Assembly (NCBI GenBank): GCA_016235775.1 | Contig: JACRIU010000033.1 | Location: forward strand, 1 to 64,000 | Source: Hydrogenophilales bacterium | Lineage (GTDB): Bacteria; Pseudomonadota; Gammaproteobacteria; Burkholderiales; Thiobacteraceae | DNA: 64,000 bases | Direction of reading: 5' to 3' | Shown: positions 1-9,075 of the stretch, in pieces | Numbering within the stretch: position 1 is the first letter of the stretch | Layout of the letters: every line of letters begins with the position of its first letter | The notes under the pieces: model-generated | Database searches by the model: none | Seen by the model: only the letters and a program-made list of their open reading frames with translations | What the model was told of the DNA's origin: nothing | Made by a program: the position numbers and the translations under genes

Positions 1-1
1 A

Positions 2-91
2 TGGAGCATACGAATCAACGATCAGTGGCGAATCTGTTTTCGTTTTGAAGCAAGCGATGCATTCGACGTCGAAATCGTGGACTACCATTAA
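2..91 (+). CDS. RelE/HigB-family toxin, C-terminal end only
   Basis: The frame opened by the window edge encodes 29 residues, beginning WSIRINDQWR and ending EIVDYH before TAA. This is the usual C-terminal strand pattern of RelE/HigB mRNA-interferase toxins, where a basic WRICFRF-type strand precedes the terminal VEIVDYH. The HigA-like antitoxin starts 12 bases downstream, giving the toxin-first order of higBA loci. The family cleaves ribosome-bound mRNA. The N-terminal part lies outside the window, so intactness cannot be judged. Confidence 0.8.
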   Translation, partial: WSIRINDQWRICFRFEASDAFDVEIVDYH

Positions 92-103
92 ACGAGGCAA
101 GTC

Positions 104-397
104 ATGGCAAAAAAATATTCCCCCATACACCCCGGCGTATTCCTTTCGGAACTGCTCGCCGAACTCGATATTACACAAGCCCAACTGGCACGCGCGATTG
201 ACGTTTCGCCCATGCGCATCTCTCATGTCGTGAAAGGCGCGCGTCCCGTCACGGCGGATATCGCGCTGCGGCTGGGCCGCTACTTCGGGCAATCGGCACA
301 GTATTGGCTTAACTTGCAGGCTCGCTATGACCTGGATTGCGCGATGGAAGCAATGGGGAACGATGCATTGACCGCGATTCACCCGATCGCGGCGTGA
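104..397 (+). CDS. higA: HigA-family antitoxin
   Basis: A 97-residue XRE-type helix-turn-helix protein. It opens with the HigA signature HPGVFLSELL, has the recognition-helix region QAQLARAIDVSPMRISHV at about residues 25-42, and carries the family's YWLNLQ segment. HigA antitoxins neutralise HigB and repress their own promoter. GAGG lies 6 bases ahead of the ATG. The toxin gene end is 12 bases upstream, so the two form a typical higBA pair. Confidence 0.9.
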   Translation: MAKKYSPIHPGVFLSELLAELDITQAQLARAIDVSPMRISHVVKGARPVTADIALRLGRYFGQSAQYWLNLQARYDLDCAMEAMGNDALTAIHPIAA

Positions 398-461
398 TGA
401 ACCCGCCGCAATGAGGATAAACACTGTCTTTCCCAATTAGCCTGATTCGACAGGACCGGCT

Positions 462-911
462 TTACTCTGTTGCCGCCTTGGCTATTGCGCCCAGCAAACC
501 TTCCAGCTTTTTCGCCAATTCATCCTGGCCGGCAATTTTGTGGCGGTTCACGATGTATTCGAGTGTGTTGTAGCTCACAAATACTTTTCCATCTGCGTTT
601 TCCCACACCAGCGCTTTGAGCGGAAAATCGATGGCGGAGCGGGGTGAGGCCACCATGAAAGGCGTGCCGCCCTTGGCAGCACCGAAAATCGTGACCGTGG
701 CAGGCCGCATGCTCAGCCCGGCTTTCTGCGCGCCGTCAGCGTGATCGATCTTGGCGAATTGGGTCAGGCCCTTTTCCTTGATCGCGCTTTCCAAACGCGT
801 TTGCGTTTCCTGAAAACCGAAATTACTGGCCTTGTCTTTCATGCCGCTCTCGTTTGCGTTGACGTTCAATGAAATACTTAATGCGAACAATCCTAACAAA
901 ATCGCTTTCAT
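462..911 (-). CDS. DUF302 domain protein, secreted
   Basis: A 149-residue protein with a Sec-type signal peptide (about residues 1-19, ending NVNA) followed by a DUF302 domain. Recognisable parts are the FGFQETQTRLESAIKEKGL opening, the central AKIDHADGAQKAGLSMRPATV and the FGAAKGGTPFM segment. DUF302 proteins are small periplasmic or soluble proteins of unknown biochemical role. A clear AAAGGAG ribosome site lies 8 bases before the ATG. It is followed at a short distance by a DUF1223 gene on the same strand. Confidence 0.85.
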   Translation of the reverse strand: MKAILLGLFALSISLNVNANESGMKDKASNFGFQETQTRLESAIKEKGLTQFAKIDHADGAQKAGLSMRPATVTIFGAAKGGTPFMVASPRSAIDFPLKALVWENADGKVFVSYNTLEYIVNRHKIAGQDELAKKLEGLLGAIAKAATE

Positions 912-953
912 GATTCATTCTCCTTTGGGTTGAAATAACAGCGGGCGAACTAT

Positions 954-1739
954 TCATACAGGGCACATGGGCAAACGCAAGACTTGCAGCACGTCGCCGC
1001 TCGCCTGATCTTGCACGAAAGCGGCCACGCCCATTTTGGCCGCGACCCAATCTGGCTTGAAGTTGATGGTCTGCTGCCAGGCATTGGCGGTGTTGGCGTT
1101 CAATGCAATCGGGCCACGCCACTCGCGCACCACGTAATCGTGATGCAGGCGCACGCCGCTATTCTCACCCGCCCGCACCTCGCTGGATAAATCGTTCTGA
1201 TACACGGCGACATAGAGCACGGCGTTGCTGCTCGCTTTGAGCGTTGTCGCGACAGCGACTTCGAGCTGATTATTCGCCAACGGTTTCAAGGCCAGTTTTA
1301 TATCGGCTCCGGCCGGTTTGCGGTTGATCTCAGCTACCCCGTTTGCCAGCGCATCGCCACGCGCCACGCGAAAGTCGCGAGTATTCAACATGAATTGCGG
1401 CGTATACACCGTGCGCCCGCCCGCGCTGCGCACCAAGTCACGCTGCCGGGCGGAAAAAGCGGGATTGGCAAAACGATCTGTCCAGCCGATGTAGTCCCAA
1501 TAATCGACATGAAACGCTAGAGGCACCATGCGCTCAGGGCCGAAGCCTTGGCCCGCGATGCCACTGAGCAAGCGATCGGCAGGCGGGCAACTGCTGCAAC
1601 CCTCGGAGGTATACAGCTCCAACAAAGCCACGCGCTGCGGGCCGCTGCTGGCCTGGCACTGGGCAGCATTTACCAGCGGTGAAGACATGAACATCATCAA
1701 AGCAAGCCACCCCAACCATCCATGCGAAAATCCCATCAT
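954..1739 (-). CDS. DUF1223 thioredoxin-fold protein, exported
   Basis: DUF1223 family protein of about 261 residues. The motif YTSEGCSSCPPADRLL gives a CxxC redox pair in a thioredoxin-like fold; HVDYWDYIGW and the following DRFANPAFSARQR are also typical of the family. The N-terminus has a hydrophobic signal segment ending near VNAAQC. I place the start at one of two adjacent ATGs (1739 or 1736) behind GGAGGG; a longer reading frame extends to 1937 but its extra residues look unrelated. The gene is divergent from a thioredoxin/CcdA pair, suggesting a shared extracytoplasmic redox role (inference). Confidence 0.85.
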   Translation of the reverse strand: MMGFSHGWLGWLALMMFMSSPLVNAAQCQASSGPQRVALLELYTSEGCSSCPPADRLLSGIAGQGFGPERMVPLAFHVDYWDYIGWTDRFANPAFSARQRDLVRSAGGRTVYTPQFMLNTRDFRVARGDALANGVAEINRKPAGADIKLALKPLANNQLEVAVATTLKASSNAVLYVAVYQNDLSSEVRAGENSGVRLHHDYVVREWRGPIALNANTANAWQQTINFKPDWVAAKMGVAAFVQDQASGDVLQVLRLPMCPV

Positions 1740-1782
1740 CCCCTCCGCGCAATACGCAATTAGTCGGATGACTTTGGAATAG

Positions 1783-1811
1783 CTTACATGGCCATATTTG
1801 AGCCATGTAAG
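1783..1811. promoter_or_regulatory. Perfect 10-bp inverted repeat in a divergent promoter region
   Basis: The arms CTTACATGGC (1783-1792) and GCCATGTAAG (1802-1811) are exact reverse complements separated by 9 bases. They sit between the divergent DUF1223 and thioredoxin genes, 53 bases before the thioredoxin ATG. The 19-base half-site spacing is about two helical turns, which suits a dimeric regulator. A hairpin is the alternative. No regulator gene lies next to it. Confidence 0.55.
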
Positions 1812-1863
1812 GATATGATTACTGCGGAGACTAATACCCAAGCTCGTCAAAACTGGAGAAACC

Positions 1864-2244
1864 ATGAAGCTGTTCCGTATCATTTTTGCGCTATTTCTGA
1901 TCGCCGCCGCCTCCACCGCGCAGGCGCTGGAAATCAAACCCTACACCCCCGCCGCGCTGGCCGAAGCGCAGAAAGCCGATAAGCCCTATGCGCTGCATTT
2001 CCACGCCGACTGGTGCCCGGTGTGCCGCGCCCAGTCCAAGGTGCTCGAAGGCCTGAAGGCCGACAAAGCGCTGAATCTCACCGTCTTCGTCGTCAACTAC
2101 GACAAGGAAAAAGAACTCCGCAAACAATTCGGCGTGCGCACCCAATCGACGATCATCGTATTCATTGGAAAAGTCGAAGCTGCGCGCTTGGCGGGTGAAT
2201 CCGCAGAGGCAAAAATTCGCGCTGCACTCAGCGCCGCGCTGTAA
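1864..2244 (+). CDS. Periplasmic thioredoxin-like protein
   Basis: A 126-residue protein with a signal peptide (cleavage probably after about residue 21, STAQA) and a thioredoxin fold. The active-site motif is W50-C-P-V-C54, in ADWCPVCRAQ. The C-terminal half keeps the FGVRTQSTIIVF strand, although the usual cis-proline position reads QST. A GGAGA site precedes the ATG. A CcdA/DsbD-type membrane protein starts 12 bases downstream, so the likely role is to take electrons from it for periplasmic disulfide reduction, for example in cytochrome c maturation. The partner assignment is inferred from the operon. Confidence 0.88.
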   Translation: MKLFRIIFALFLIAAASTAQALEIKPYTPAALAEAQKADKPYALHFHADWCPVCRAQSKVLEGLKADKALNLTVFVVNYDKEKELRKQFGVRTQSTIIVFIGKVEAARLAGESAEAKIRAALSAAL

Positions 2245-2256
2245 GGAGCACACCCC

Positions 2257-2985
2257 ATGAGCGTCAGCATCGCCCAAATGGGCCTGAGTTTCACGGCAGG
2301 TGGTTTGACCACGCTTTCGCCCTGCGTCTTTCCCATTTTGCCGCTGGTCGTGGGCGGCGCCATGCAGGCCAACCGGCTGGCGCCGGTGGCGATGGGCGCG
2401 GGGATGGTCGCATCGTTCGCCTTGATGGGCGTGCTAGTCGGCGCGCTCGGCGAAGCACTCGGCATCGACACCGACACCATTCGTGTTGCCGGTGCACTGT
2501 TGCTGATCGCATTTGGTGTCGTGATGTTGGTACCGGCGCTCAACAATCGCTTTACGCTACTCATCACGCCGCTCTCTTCAATGGCGAACCAAGCCTCCAG
2601 CCGCGTTGACGGCGGCTCGCTTATTGGCGCATTCGCGCTCGGCGCGCTACTCGGCATGGTATGGAGCCCCTGCTCCGGCCCCCTGCTCGCCTCCGCGCTC
2701 ACCCTGGTGGCCACCAAGGGCAACGCACCGGATGGCGCACTGATACTAGGACTGTTCGGCTTGGGCGCCGCCGTGCCGCTGGTGGCGATCGCCTATGCGA
2801 CACGGGCCGGGTTTACTCGTTCGCGCGATTGGGTGCTGGGGCATATCGGTGCACTCAAGACTGGATTCGCGGTGCTACTCGTTTTAGTGGGTGTGGCGAT
2901 TTTGTTTGGGGGTGATAAGTGGCTGGAAGCCCTGGTCACGCAAAGCTTGCCTGATGCGTGGGTGAATATCACGACGCGGTTTTGA
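2257..2985 (+). CDS. CcdA/DsbD-like transmembrane electron carrier
   Basis: A 242-residue inner-membrane protein with about six hydrophobic segments. Two family-defining cysteine motifs are present: LSPCVFPILP (C23) and WSPCSGPLL (C139), each opening one of the two inverted repeat halves. CcdA proteins pass reducing equivalents from cytoplasmic thioredoxin to periplasmic thioredoxin-like proteins. It forms an operon with the preceding WCPVC protein (12-base gap). The length matches stand-alone CcdA rather than full three-domain DsbD. Confidence 0.88.
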   Translation: MSVSIAQMGLSFTAGGLTTLSPCVFPILPLVVGGAMQANRLAPVAMGAGMVASFALMGVLVGALGEALGIDTDTIRVAGALLLIAFGVVMLVPALNNRFTLLITPLSSMANQASSRVDGGSLIGAFALGALLGMVWSPCSGPLLASALTLVATKGNAPDGALILGLFGLGAAVPLVAIAYATRAGFTRSRDWVLGHIGALKTGFAVLLVLVGVAILFGGDKWLEALVTQSLPDAWVNITTRF

Positions 2986-3017
2986 ACCGTAGGGCTGCTC
3001 TGCAAAAGCCCCACTTG

Positions 3018-3103
3018 CGTCATACCGGCGAAAGCCGGTATCCAGAAAGCCTTTGATTTTCCGCGACAGTCAAAAGCCTGGATCGGCTTTCGCCGCAATG
3101 ACC
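3018..3103. repeat. Inverted pair of a dispersed GGCGAAAGCC-type repeat
   Basis: The left arm begins CGTCATACCGGCGAAAGCCG and runs to about 3056. The right arm (3070-3103) reads on the opposite strand as GTCATTGCGGCGAAAGCC followed by GATCCAGGCTTTTGAC. Each arm contains the CCGGCGAAAGCCGG core common in betaproteobacterial intergenic repeats. It lies between the CcdA-like gene and a decayed toxin gene, whose 5' part appears to be missing from this point. Confidence 0.7.
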
Positions 3104-3163
3104 GTCATTTGCCTCTCACACCGTAACCACTCGCGCTTTCTCAGGCCTGCACACCTGTATCCG

Positions 3164-3235
3164 TTTGGGTACAATGCAACGCTTGAACACATCGAACGCG
3201 CCATCGAAATGGCGCGCGCTTTGGATAAGGAGTGA
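3164..3235 (+). pseudogene. Decayed RelE/ParE-like toxin, C-terminal remnant
   Basis: The frame ending at the TGA at 3233-3235 encodes LEHIERAIEMARALDKE. This resembles the terminal helix (DIxxAxxMARxL) of toxins that precede the 'putative addiction module antidote' family. The antidote gene begins 3 bases later, as in intact loci. No N-terminal part or start is found upstream; the sequence runs into the inverted repeat at 3018-3103. Only the tail of the toxin survives. Confidence 0.6.
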
Positions 3236-3238
3236 ACC

Positions 3239-3526
3239 ATGGCTAAATTTGCCCCCTTCGACTCAGCCGACTACCTCGATAACGAGGAAACCATCGCGGA
3301 ATACATAAGCGCCGCACTGGAAGATCCCAATCCCGATGTATTTCTAAGCGCCGTGCGTGATGTGGCCCGCGCTCGCGGCATGGCGCAACTCGCCAAAGAT
3401 GCCGGACTTGGGCGCGAGAGTCTGTACAAGGCACTCACGCCAGGTGCCAAGCCACGCTACGACACGATGCTCAAGTTGCTTCATGCGCTTGGGGTAAAGC
3501 TTTCCGCTTCTCCCAACCATTCATGA
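3239..3526 (+). CDS. Putative addiction-module antidote protein (HigA-like)
   Basis: A 95-residue protein of the family that starts with FDSADYLDNEETIAEYI and continues with an HTH domain, LAKDAGLGRESLYKALTPGAKPRY. Such antitoxins bind DNA and a RelE/ParE-like toxin encoded immediately upstream. AAGGAG precedes the ATG, overlapping the end of the toxin remnant. Since the toxin is reduced to about 23 codons, this is an orphan antitoxin. It may persist as a repressor or by cross-neutralising another toxin (inference). Confidence 0.85.
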   Translation: MAKFAPFDSADYLDNEETIAEYISAALEDPNPDVFLSAVRDVARARGMAQLAKDAGLGRESLYKALTPGAKPRYDTMLKLLHALGVKLSASPNHS

Positions 3527-3757
3527 GATGCATGCTACTCCCCAGCATAAACAGATAAATGGGTGGACAGGCACGACTTATTTCATGCGTTCATTTATAT
3601 CGAGTCTGACCCTAATGGCAGACCCTAATGGCACTACGTGAATTCGCGCGCGTACCGGGGCTGCGGGTGGAAAACTGGGCTGAAAAATAACGCGTGCAGC
3701 GCGCTAAGGTAGTTCCGAAGAAGCCCATATATTCATGCGCCATACACATGATCAAAC

Positions 3758-3857
3758 ATGGGTATATTCGAGTACTCGGAGGAATTCAACGCATGGCTCG
3801 CAGAAGCGTGATATCAAGCGCGCCTTCGAAATGGCGCGTGCATTGAATGAGGTTGAT
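3758..3857 (+). pseudogene. Second decayed toxin gene: N- and C-terminal ends joined by an internal deletion
   Basis: The ATG at 3758 opens MGIFEYSEEFNAWLA, the usual N-terminus of this toxin family, and terminates at 3811. Overlapping it in another frame (3795-3857) is GSQKRDIKRAFEMARALNEVD, the usual C-terminus. About 60-70 codons of the middle are missing and the junction is out of frame. No antidote gene follows; instead the sequence passes into short tandem repeats. The C-terminal segment resembles the remnant at 3164-3235. Confidence 0.65.
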
Positions 3858-3869
3858 TGGGTCAGGAAT

Positions 3870-4055
3870 GCGTCATTACAAGATGTGACCCTTCGTGTTC
3901 TGACCCTTCGTGTTCTTCGTGTTCTTCGTGACCCTTCGTGTTCTTCGTGGTGTTCCAAGATGTGACCCTTCGTGGTGTTCGTGTTGCGTCATTACAAGAT
4001 GTGGCCCTTCGTGTTGTTCGTGTTGCTGACCCTTCGTGTTGACCCTTTGTGTTTC
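3870..4055. repeat. Degenerate CTTCGTGTT tandem repeats and a 30-bp direct repeat
   Basis: This stretch is built from imperfect copies of a CCTTCGTG/TTCGTGTT unit with irregular spacing. A longer unit, starting GCGTCATTACAAGATGTG, occurs at 3870-3899 and again at 3986-4015 with one mismatch. It follows the collapsed toxin gene and precedes ettA. The whole 3527-4144 interval has no intact gene. Besides this repeat and the toxin fragment it holds a doubled GACCCTAATGGCA at about 3609-3632 and an 18-codon frame at 3628 of unknown origin. Confidence 0.7.
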
Positions 4056-4144
4056 ACTTCGCCCCCACCCTCAAGCCAGGCAGAAATCTGATAGCGCTAG
4101 CCCCGATCAGGTAAAATAGCCCTTTTTATTCGCAGCGAAATCAA

Positions 4145-5809
<1,665 letters not shown>

Positions 5810-5827
5810 ACCCTTATTCATTAACCC

Positions 5828-6673
5828 ATGCTGAGCTACCGTCACGCCTTCCACGCCGGCAATCACGCCGACGTTTTGAAGCATCTGCTGCTGGTGCAGC
5901 TGATTCACTATCTCAAACAGAAGGACAAGCCGTTCTGGGTGATCGACACCCATGCCGGCGCCGGTCTGTATGAACTGGAGAGCGGCTATGCCACGAAGCT
6001 GAACGAATACGAGGCGGGCATCGGCCGCCTCTGGTCGCGCCCGGATTTGCCTGCCCCGCTCGCGGAGTATGTCGATCTGGTGCGGCAACTGAATCCGGAT
6101 GGAAAGTTACGCCTCTACCCCGGCTCGCCCTGGCTGGCCTTGCACGCGATGCGCGAACAAGATCGGCTGCGCTTGTTTGAGCTCCACAGCAGCGATGCCC
6201 GCCATTTGGAGGAGAACTTCAAGGACGCAGGCCGTCGCGTCACCGTCGCCGCCAGCGATGGCTTCGCCGGGCTGAAAGCCCTGCTTCCCCCGCCGCCGCG
6301 CCGGGGGCTGATCCTGATCGACCCCTCGTATGAGCTACGCGAGGATTATCAGCATGTGCTGCATGCGCTGCGCGATAATCTGCCGCGTTTCCCCACCGGC
6401 CTTTATGCGCTGTGGCACCCGCAGCTTACGCGAACCGAATCCACGCAACTGCCGGATAAATTAAAACGCTTGGCGGGCAAGAACTGGCTGCACGTCGCCC
6501 TCACCGTGCGCACGCCCGCCGCCGAGGGGATCGGCATGCACGGCAGCGGGATGTTCATCGTCAATCCACCCTGGACGCTGCACGCGATGCTGAAGGAAAT
6601 AATGCCCTATCTCGTCAAAACGCTGGGGCAGGATGACGGCGCGGAATTTATTTTGGAACAGCAAATAGATTAA
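5828..6673 (+). CDS. rlmJ: 23S rRNA (adenine2030-N6)-methyltransferase RlmJ
   Basis: A 281-residue SAM-dependent methyltransferase starting with the family hallmark MLSYRHAFHAGNHADVLKH. It also has FWVIDTHAGAGLYEL (SAM site) and the catalytic motif IV LILIDPSYE. E. coli has DPPYE here, so this copy carries serine in place of the second proline. The C-terminal GMHGSGMFIVNPPW is typical. RlmJ methylates A2030 of 23S rRNA. It lies 18 bases behind ettA, suggesting a translation-related operon. Confidence 0.95.
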   Translation: MLSYRHAFHAGNHADVLKHLLLVQLIHYLKQKDKPFWVIDTHAGAGLYELESGYATKLNEYEAGIGRLWSRPDLPAPLAEYVDLVRQLNPDGKLRLYPGSPWLALHAMREQDRLRLFELHSSDARHLEENFKDAGRRVTVAASDGFAGLKALLPPPPRRGLILIDPSYELREDYQHVLHALRDNLPRFPTGLYALWHPQLTRTESTQLPDKLKRLAGKNWLHVALTVRTPAAEGIGMHGSGMFIVNPPWTLHAMLKEIMPYLVKTLGQDDGAEFILEQQID

Positions 6674-6789
6674 GCGTCGGACAGAAACAATGCGGGGTTA
6701 GCGCAACCCACCGTTCGATAGACATACGGCGCTCCAAGCCGGCCGCGTTTTGGCGCTATAATCCCGGAAAGTTCGAGAGGGGAAATACT

Positions 6790-6978
6790 GTGGAAATCAT
6801 CTATTTCACGCTGGTGGCGGCCGGCTTGTACTTGTTTTCAAATTGGCTGTTAAACCGTATCGAGATCGCACGCGGCAAGCGTTTCGAACAACGCAGCCTG
6901 ATCTTCTTCGCCATCATCATGACGCTAACCCTGATCACTTTCCAATTAATCAACTTGCTACAGCGCACTCCCCACTAA
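6790..6978 (+). CDS. Small two-helix membrane protein, unknown function
   Basis: A 62-residue protein starting at GTG behind GAGAGGGG. Two hydrophobic segments, about residues 4-20 and 38-56, flank a charged loop containing RIEIARGKRFEQR. No known domain is recognised. It stands alone between rlmJ and the aldolase gene. Confidence 0.6.
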   Translation: MEIIYFTLVAAGLYLFSNWLLNRIEIARGKRFEQRSLIFFAIIMTLTLITFQLINLLQRTPH

Positions 6979-7020
6979 TCCGCCTTCCCCAATACACCCA
7001 CGCGATATGGCCCATTCGCG

Positions 7021-8040
7021 CTAGCCGGCTTCCATCGAAGCGGTATATTTCCCTTGCCGCGCCGCGCTGTTGAGGCGCGCCCGTTTCAGCAAGGCCTGTT
7101 GCGCCGCTTCCCTATTGGCGGCCATGCCATGCCAAGCTTTGAGTGCCGGCGCCTGCAGCGCGCGGCCATAGGAAAAACTCAAAGCCCATGGCTGCTTTTG
7201 CGCATAGGTGTTCATGGCGTTGAGATTGGCGGTCGCGGCTTCGTCGCTTTGCCCGCCGGAGAGGAAATGGATGCCCGGCACGGCAGCCGGGACCGTACGC
7301 CGAAAACAAATCAGCGTCGCCGCGGCAACTTCCTCTGCTGTGGCTTGTTGCGGGCAGTCTTTTCCGGGCAGCACCATATTCGGCTTCAGCAGCATGTATT
7401 CCAATTGCACGCGATGCCGGTGCAAGGCGTGGAACACGGTCTCCAGCACCTCCTCCGTCACGCCGGCGCAACGCTCGATGCCGTGGTTTCCGTCCATCAA
7501 TACTTCCGGTTCCACGATCGGCACGATGCCGAGCTCCTGACAGATCGCCGCGTAGCGCGCCAGACTGTCGGCGTTGACTTCGATCGCGCGGGTCGAAGGC
7601 AGCCCATCGCCGATCGTGATCACCGCGCGCCATTTCGCAAAGCGCGCGCCCAGTTCCTTATAGCCGGCAAGCCGTTCGGCCAGACCTTGCAATCCCTGCG
7701 TCGCCTTGTCGCCTGGAAAATTCGCCAAGGCTTGCGCGCCCTTATCCACCTTGATGCCGGGCACTATGCCTTGTGCCGCCAGCACCTGTGGCAAGGCAAT
7801 ACCCGCTTCGCTTTTCTGCTTCAGCGTTTCCTCGAAAAGGATCACGCCGCTGATGTAGTCGCCCAGTTTCGGCGCGGTAAACAGCAACTCCCGATAACTG
7901 CGGCGGTTTTCCTCGGTGGAGGCAACATCGACGCTCTTGAATCGCTTCTCGATCGTGCCGGCGCTTTCGTCCGCTGCGAGAATGCCCTTCGCCGGCGCGG
8001 TCAGTTCGGCCACAGTTCTTTCCATTGCTTGCGAAAACAT
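7021..8040 (-). CDS. Class I fructose-bisphosphate aldolase
   Basis: A 339-residue Schiff-base aldolase of the eukaryote-like class I family. Features are GILAADESAGTIEKRF near the N-terminus, YMLLKPNMVLPGKD with the active-site lysine region, FLSGGQSDEAA, and the ALSFSYGRALQ phosphate-binding segment. It cleaves fructose 1,6-bisphosphate or condenses DHAP and G3P in glycolysis, gluconeogenesis and the Calvin cycle. The ATG at 8040 has GAGAGGAG nine bases upstream; an in-frame start at 8085 would add unrelated residues. It is monocistronic. Confidence 0.93.
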   Translation of the reverse strand: MFSQAMERTVAELTAPAKGILAADESAGTIEKRFKSVDVASTEENRRSYRELLFTAPKLGDYISGVILFEETLKQKSEAGIALPQVLAAQGIVPGIKVDKGAQALANFPGDKATQGLQGLAERLAGYKELGARFAKWRAVITIGDGLPSTRAIEVNADSLARYAAICQELGIVPIVEPEVLMDGNHGIERCAGVTEEVLETVFHALHRHRVQLEYMLLKPNMVLPGKDCPQQATAEEVAAATLICFRRTVPAAVPGIHFLSGGQSDEAATANLNAMNTYAQKQPWALSFSYGRALQAPALKAWHGMAANREAAQQALLKRARLNSAARQGKYTASMEAG

Positions 8041-8225
8041 GAGATTAAGCTCCTCTCTAATTTCTTCATTAAAGATAGACCCCAATGTTCACGACAGCAA
8101 GAAACGTTGCATCTAAGCGATGCTTATAAGATTTGAGTCAAGTAGCGGCGGCGCGGGATACGCGCTATGGAATGGCGTCATCAAGCGTAATACACGCTTG
8201 ATGACAAATTACCTCACGCAGAAAT

Positions 8226-8290
8226 GAGGTAGGGGGCGGGCATGCCCGATCCGTTATTTACATCGGGCGAGGCATGCCTCGCCCCTACAG
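8226..8290. repeat. Palindromic intergenic repeat with GAGGCATGCCTC core
   Basis: Positions 8265-8284 form the perfect 20-bp palindrome GGGCGAGGCATGCCTCGCCC. A shorter related arm, GGGCGGGCATGCCC, lies at about 8234-8248 in inverted context. The same 20-mer occurs at 52349-52368 and 62670-62689. Otherwise the 8041-8338 interval between the aldolase start and the next gene shows nothing recognisable. Confidence 0.8.
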
Positions 8291-8338
8291 TATCGGAAAA
8301 GATCAATAGAATGAACTTCAAGCAGCATGGCGAATAAT

Positions 8339-8518
8339 TTAGCCGGTTGAAGCGTCGCCGGAACCGTCTGCCTGCGGCGCTTCGTCTTGGCCGGCTGTCG
8401 TGCCGCCTTCGCCTGCGGGCTGATGCTCCGCCAGCTTGCGCAGGCGCTTTTGTTCCTGTTTCTTTTTCTTTTCCAGTTCTTTCTGGCGTTTCTCGAATTG
8501 GTAGTTTGGTTTTGCCAC
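8339..8518 (-). CDS. Small lysine/glutamate-rich protein, unknown function
   Basis: A 59-residue protein starting at GTG with AGGGA nine bases upstream. The N-terminal half, AKPNYQFEKRQKELEKKKKQ, is strongly charged and helical or coiled-coil in character. The tail is glycine- and acid-rich (GEGGTTAGQDEAPQADGSGD). Short basic proteins of this pattern recur in betaproteobacteria and are annotated as hypothetical. The coherent amphipathic repeat and the ribosome site support it being real. Confidence 0.7.
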   Translation of the reverse strand: MAKPNYQFEKRQKELEKKKKQEQKRLRKLAEHQPAGEGGTTAGQDEAPQADGSGDASTG

Positions 8519-8740
8519 GGTGTTATCCCTAGTGACGGCCCGTGCTGGCTAATCAGCGCCGGATGCCTTTCCCGAATAATACGCTACCCCTGCACAATAA
8601 TCGACGCGCCTAACCGCCTGGCGGCGGCATCGCCTTAGCAAGCATGAAATAAAAGTTAAGTTAGGTTTTCATATTCCTTCGATTTGAGTCTAAATTTCTA
8701 GGCCGTCTCGCCGATAAAGCAAAAAGCTTCAGGAGAAACC

Positions 8741-8848
8741 ATGTCCACGCTTGAATTCTCCATTTTGATCGCAGCCGGCCTAGTGTTACTCGGTGCCGAC
8801 ATAATCGCACGATTCGCGTCGTGCGCCGCTTGGGACGATACAGCATGA
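8741..8848 (+). CDS. Tiny membrane peptide, first of an overlapping pair
   Basis: A 35-residue frame beginning MSTLEFSILIAAGLVLLGAD with one hydrophobic helix, preceded by a strong AGGAG five bases before ATG. Its TGA stop overlaps the ATG of the next small gene (ATGA), indicating translational coupling. No family is recognised. Confidence 0.55.
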   Translation: MSTLEFSILIAAGLVLLGADIIARFASCAAWDDTA

Positions 8849-9039
8849 GCTACGTGCTGTTCATTTGGCTGGCGCCGGTGATCGGCGCGCTGTTCGTGTT
8901 GGCCAAGATAAAACGCGAGCGTCCTGCGCGCTTGCTGCCGATCAATGCCAATACGATCGACAATCCTTCCACGCTTCAAGCCGACCCTTGGCCGGCCGCG
9001 AGCGGCATGACTGGATCGCACCCCCCTTTCCGCAAGTAA
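8845..9039 (+). CDS. Small membrane protein, second of an overlapping pair
   Basis: A 64-residue protein with one hydrophobic segment (about residues 3-22, YVLFIWLAPVIGALFVLAKI), a KRERPAR positive patch that favours a cytoplasmic C-terminus, then a polar proline-rich tail. Its ATG lies within the stop of the preceding 35-codon gene. Function unknown; the two peptides may form a small membrane complex (inference). Confidence 0.55.
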   Translation: MSYVLFIWLAPVIGALFVLAKIKRERPARLLPINANTIDNPSTLQADPWPAASGMTGSHPPFRK

Positions 9040-9075
9040 GCCCGGCTCAGGGTACCTGGATAGTTTGCCGTCGCA

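Noticed and set aside
954-1937. 327-codon version of the DUF1223 gene
   Set aside because: The first 66 codons have no family similarity and run through the divergent promoter and the palindrome; the double ATG at 1739/1736 has a ribosome site.
3018-4055. CRISPR array in the repeat-rich region
   Set aside because: Repeat units are 6-10 bases or single long duplications, with no regular 25-40 base repeats and unique spacers, and no cas genes nearby.
7054-8136. 360-codon plus-strand frame opposite the aldolase gene
   Set aside because: It is the antisense shadow of a clear class I aldolase and has arginine- and histidine-rich meaningless sequence.
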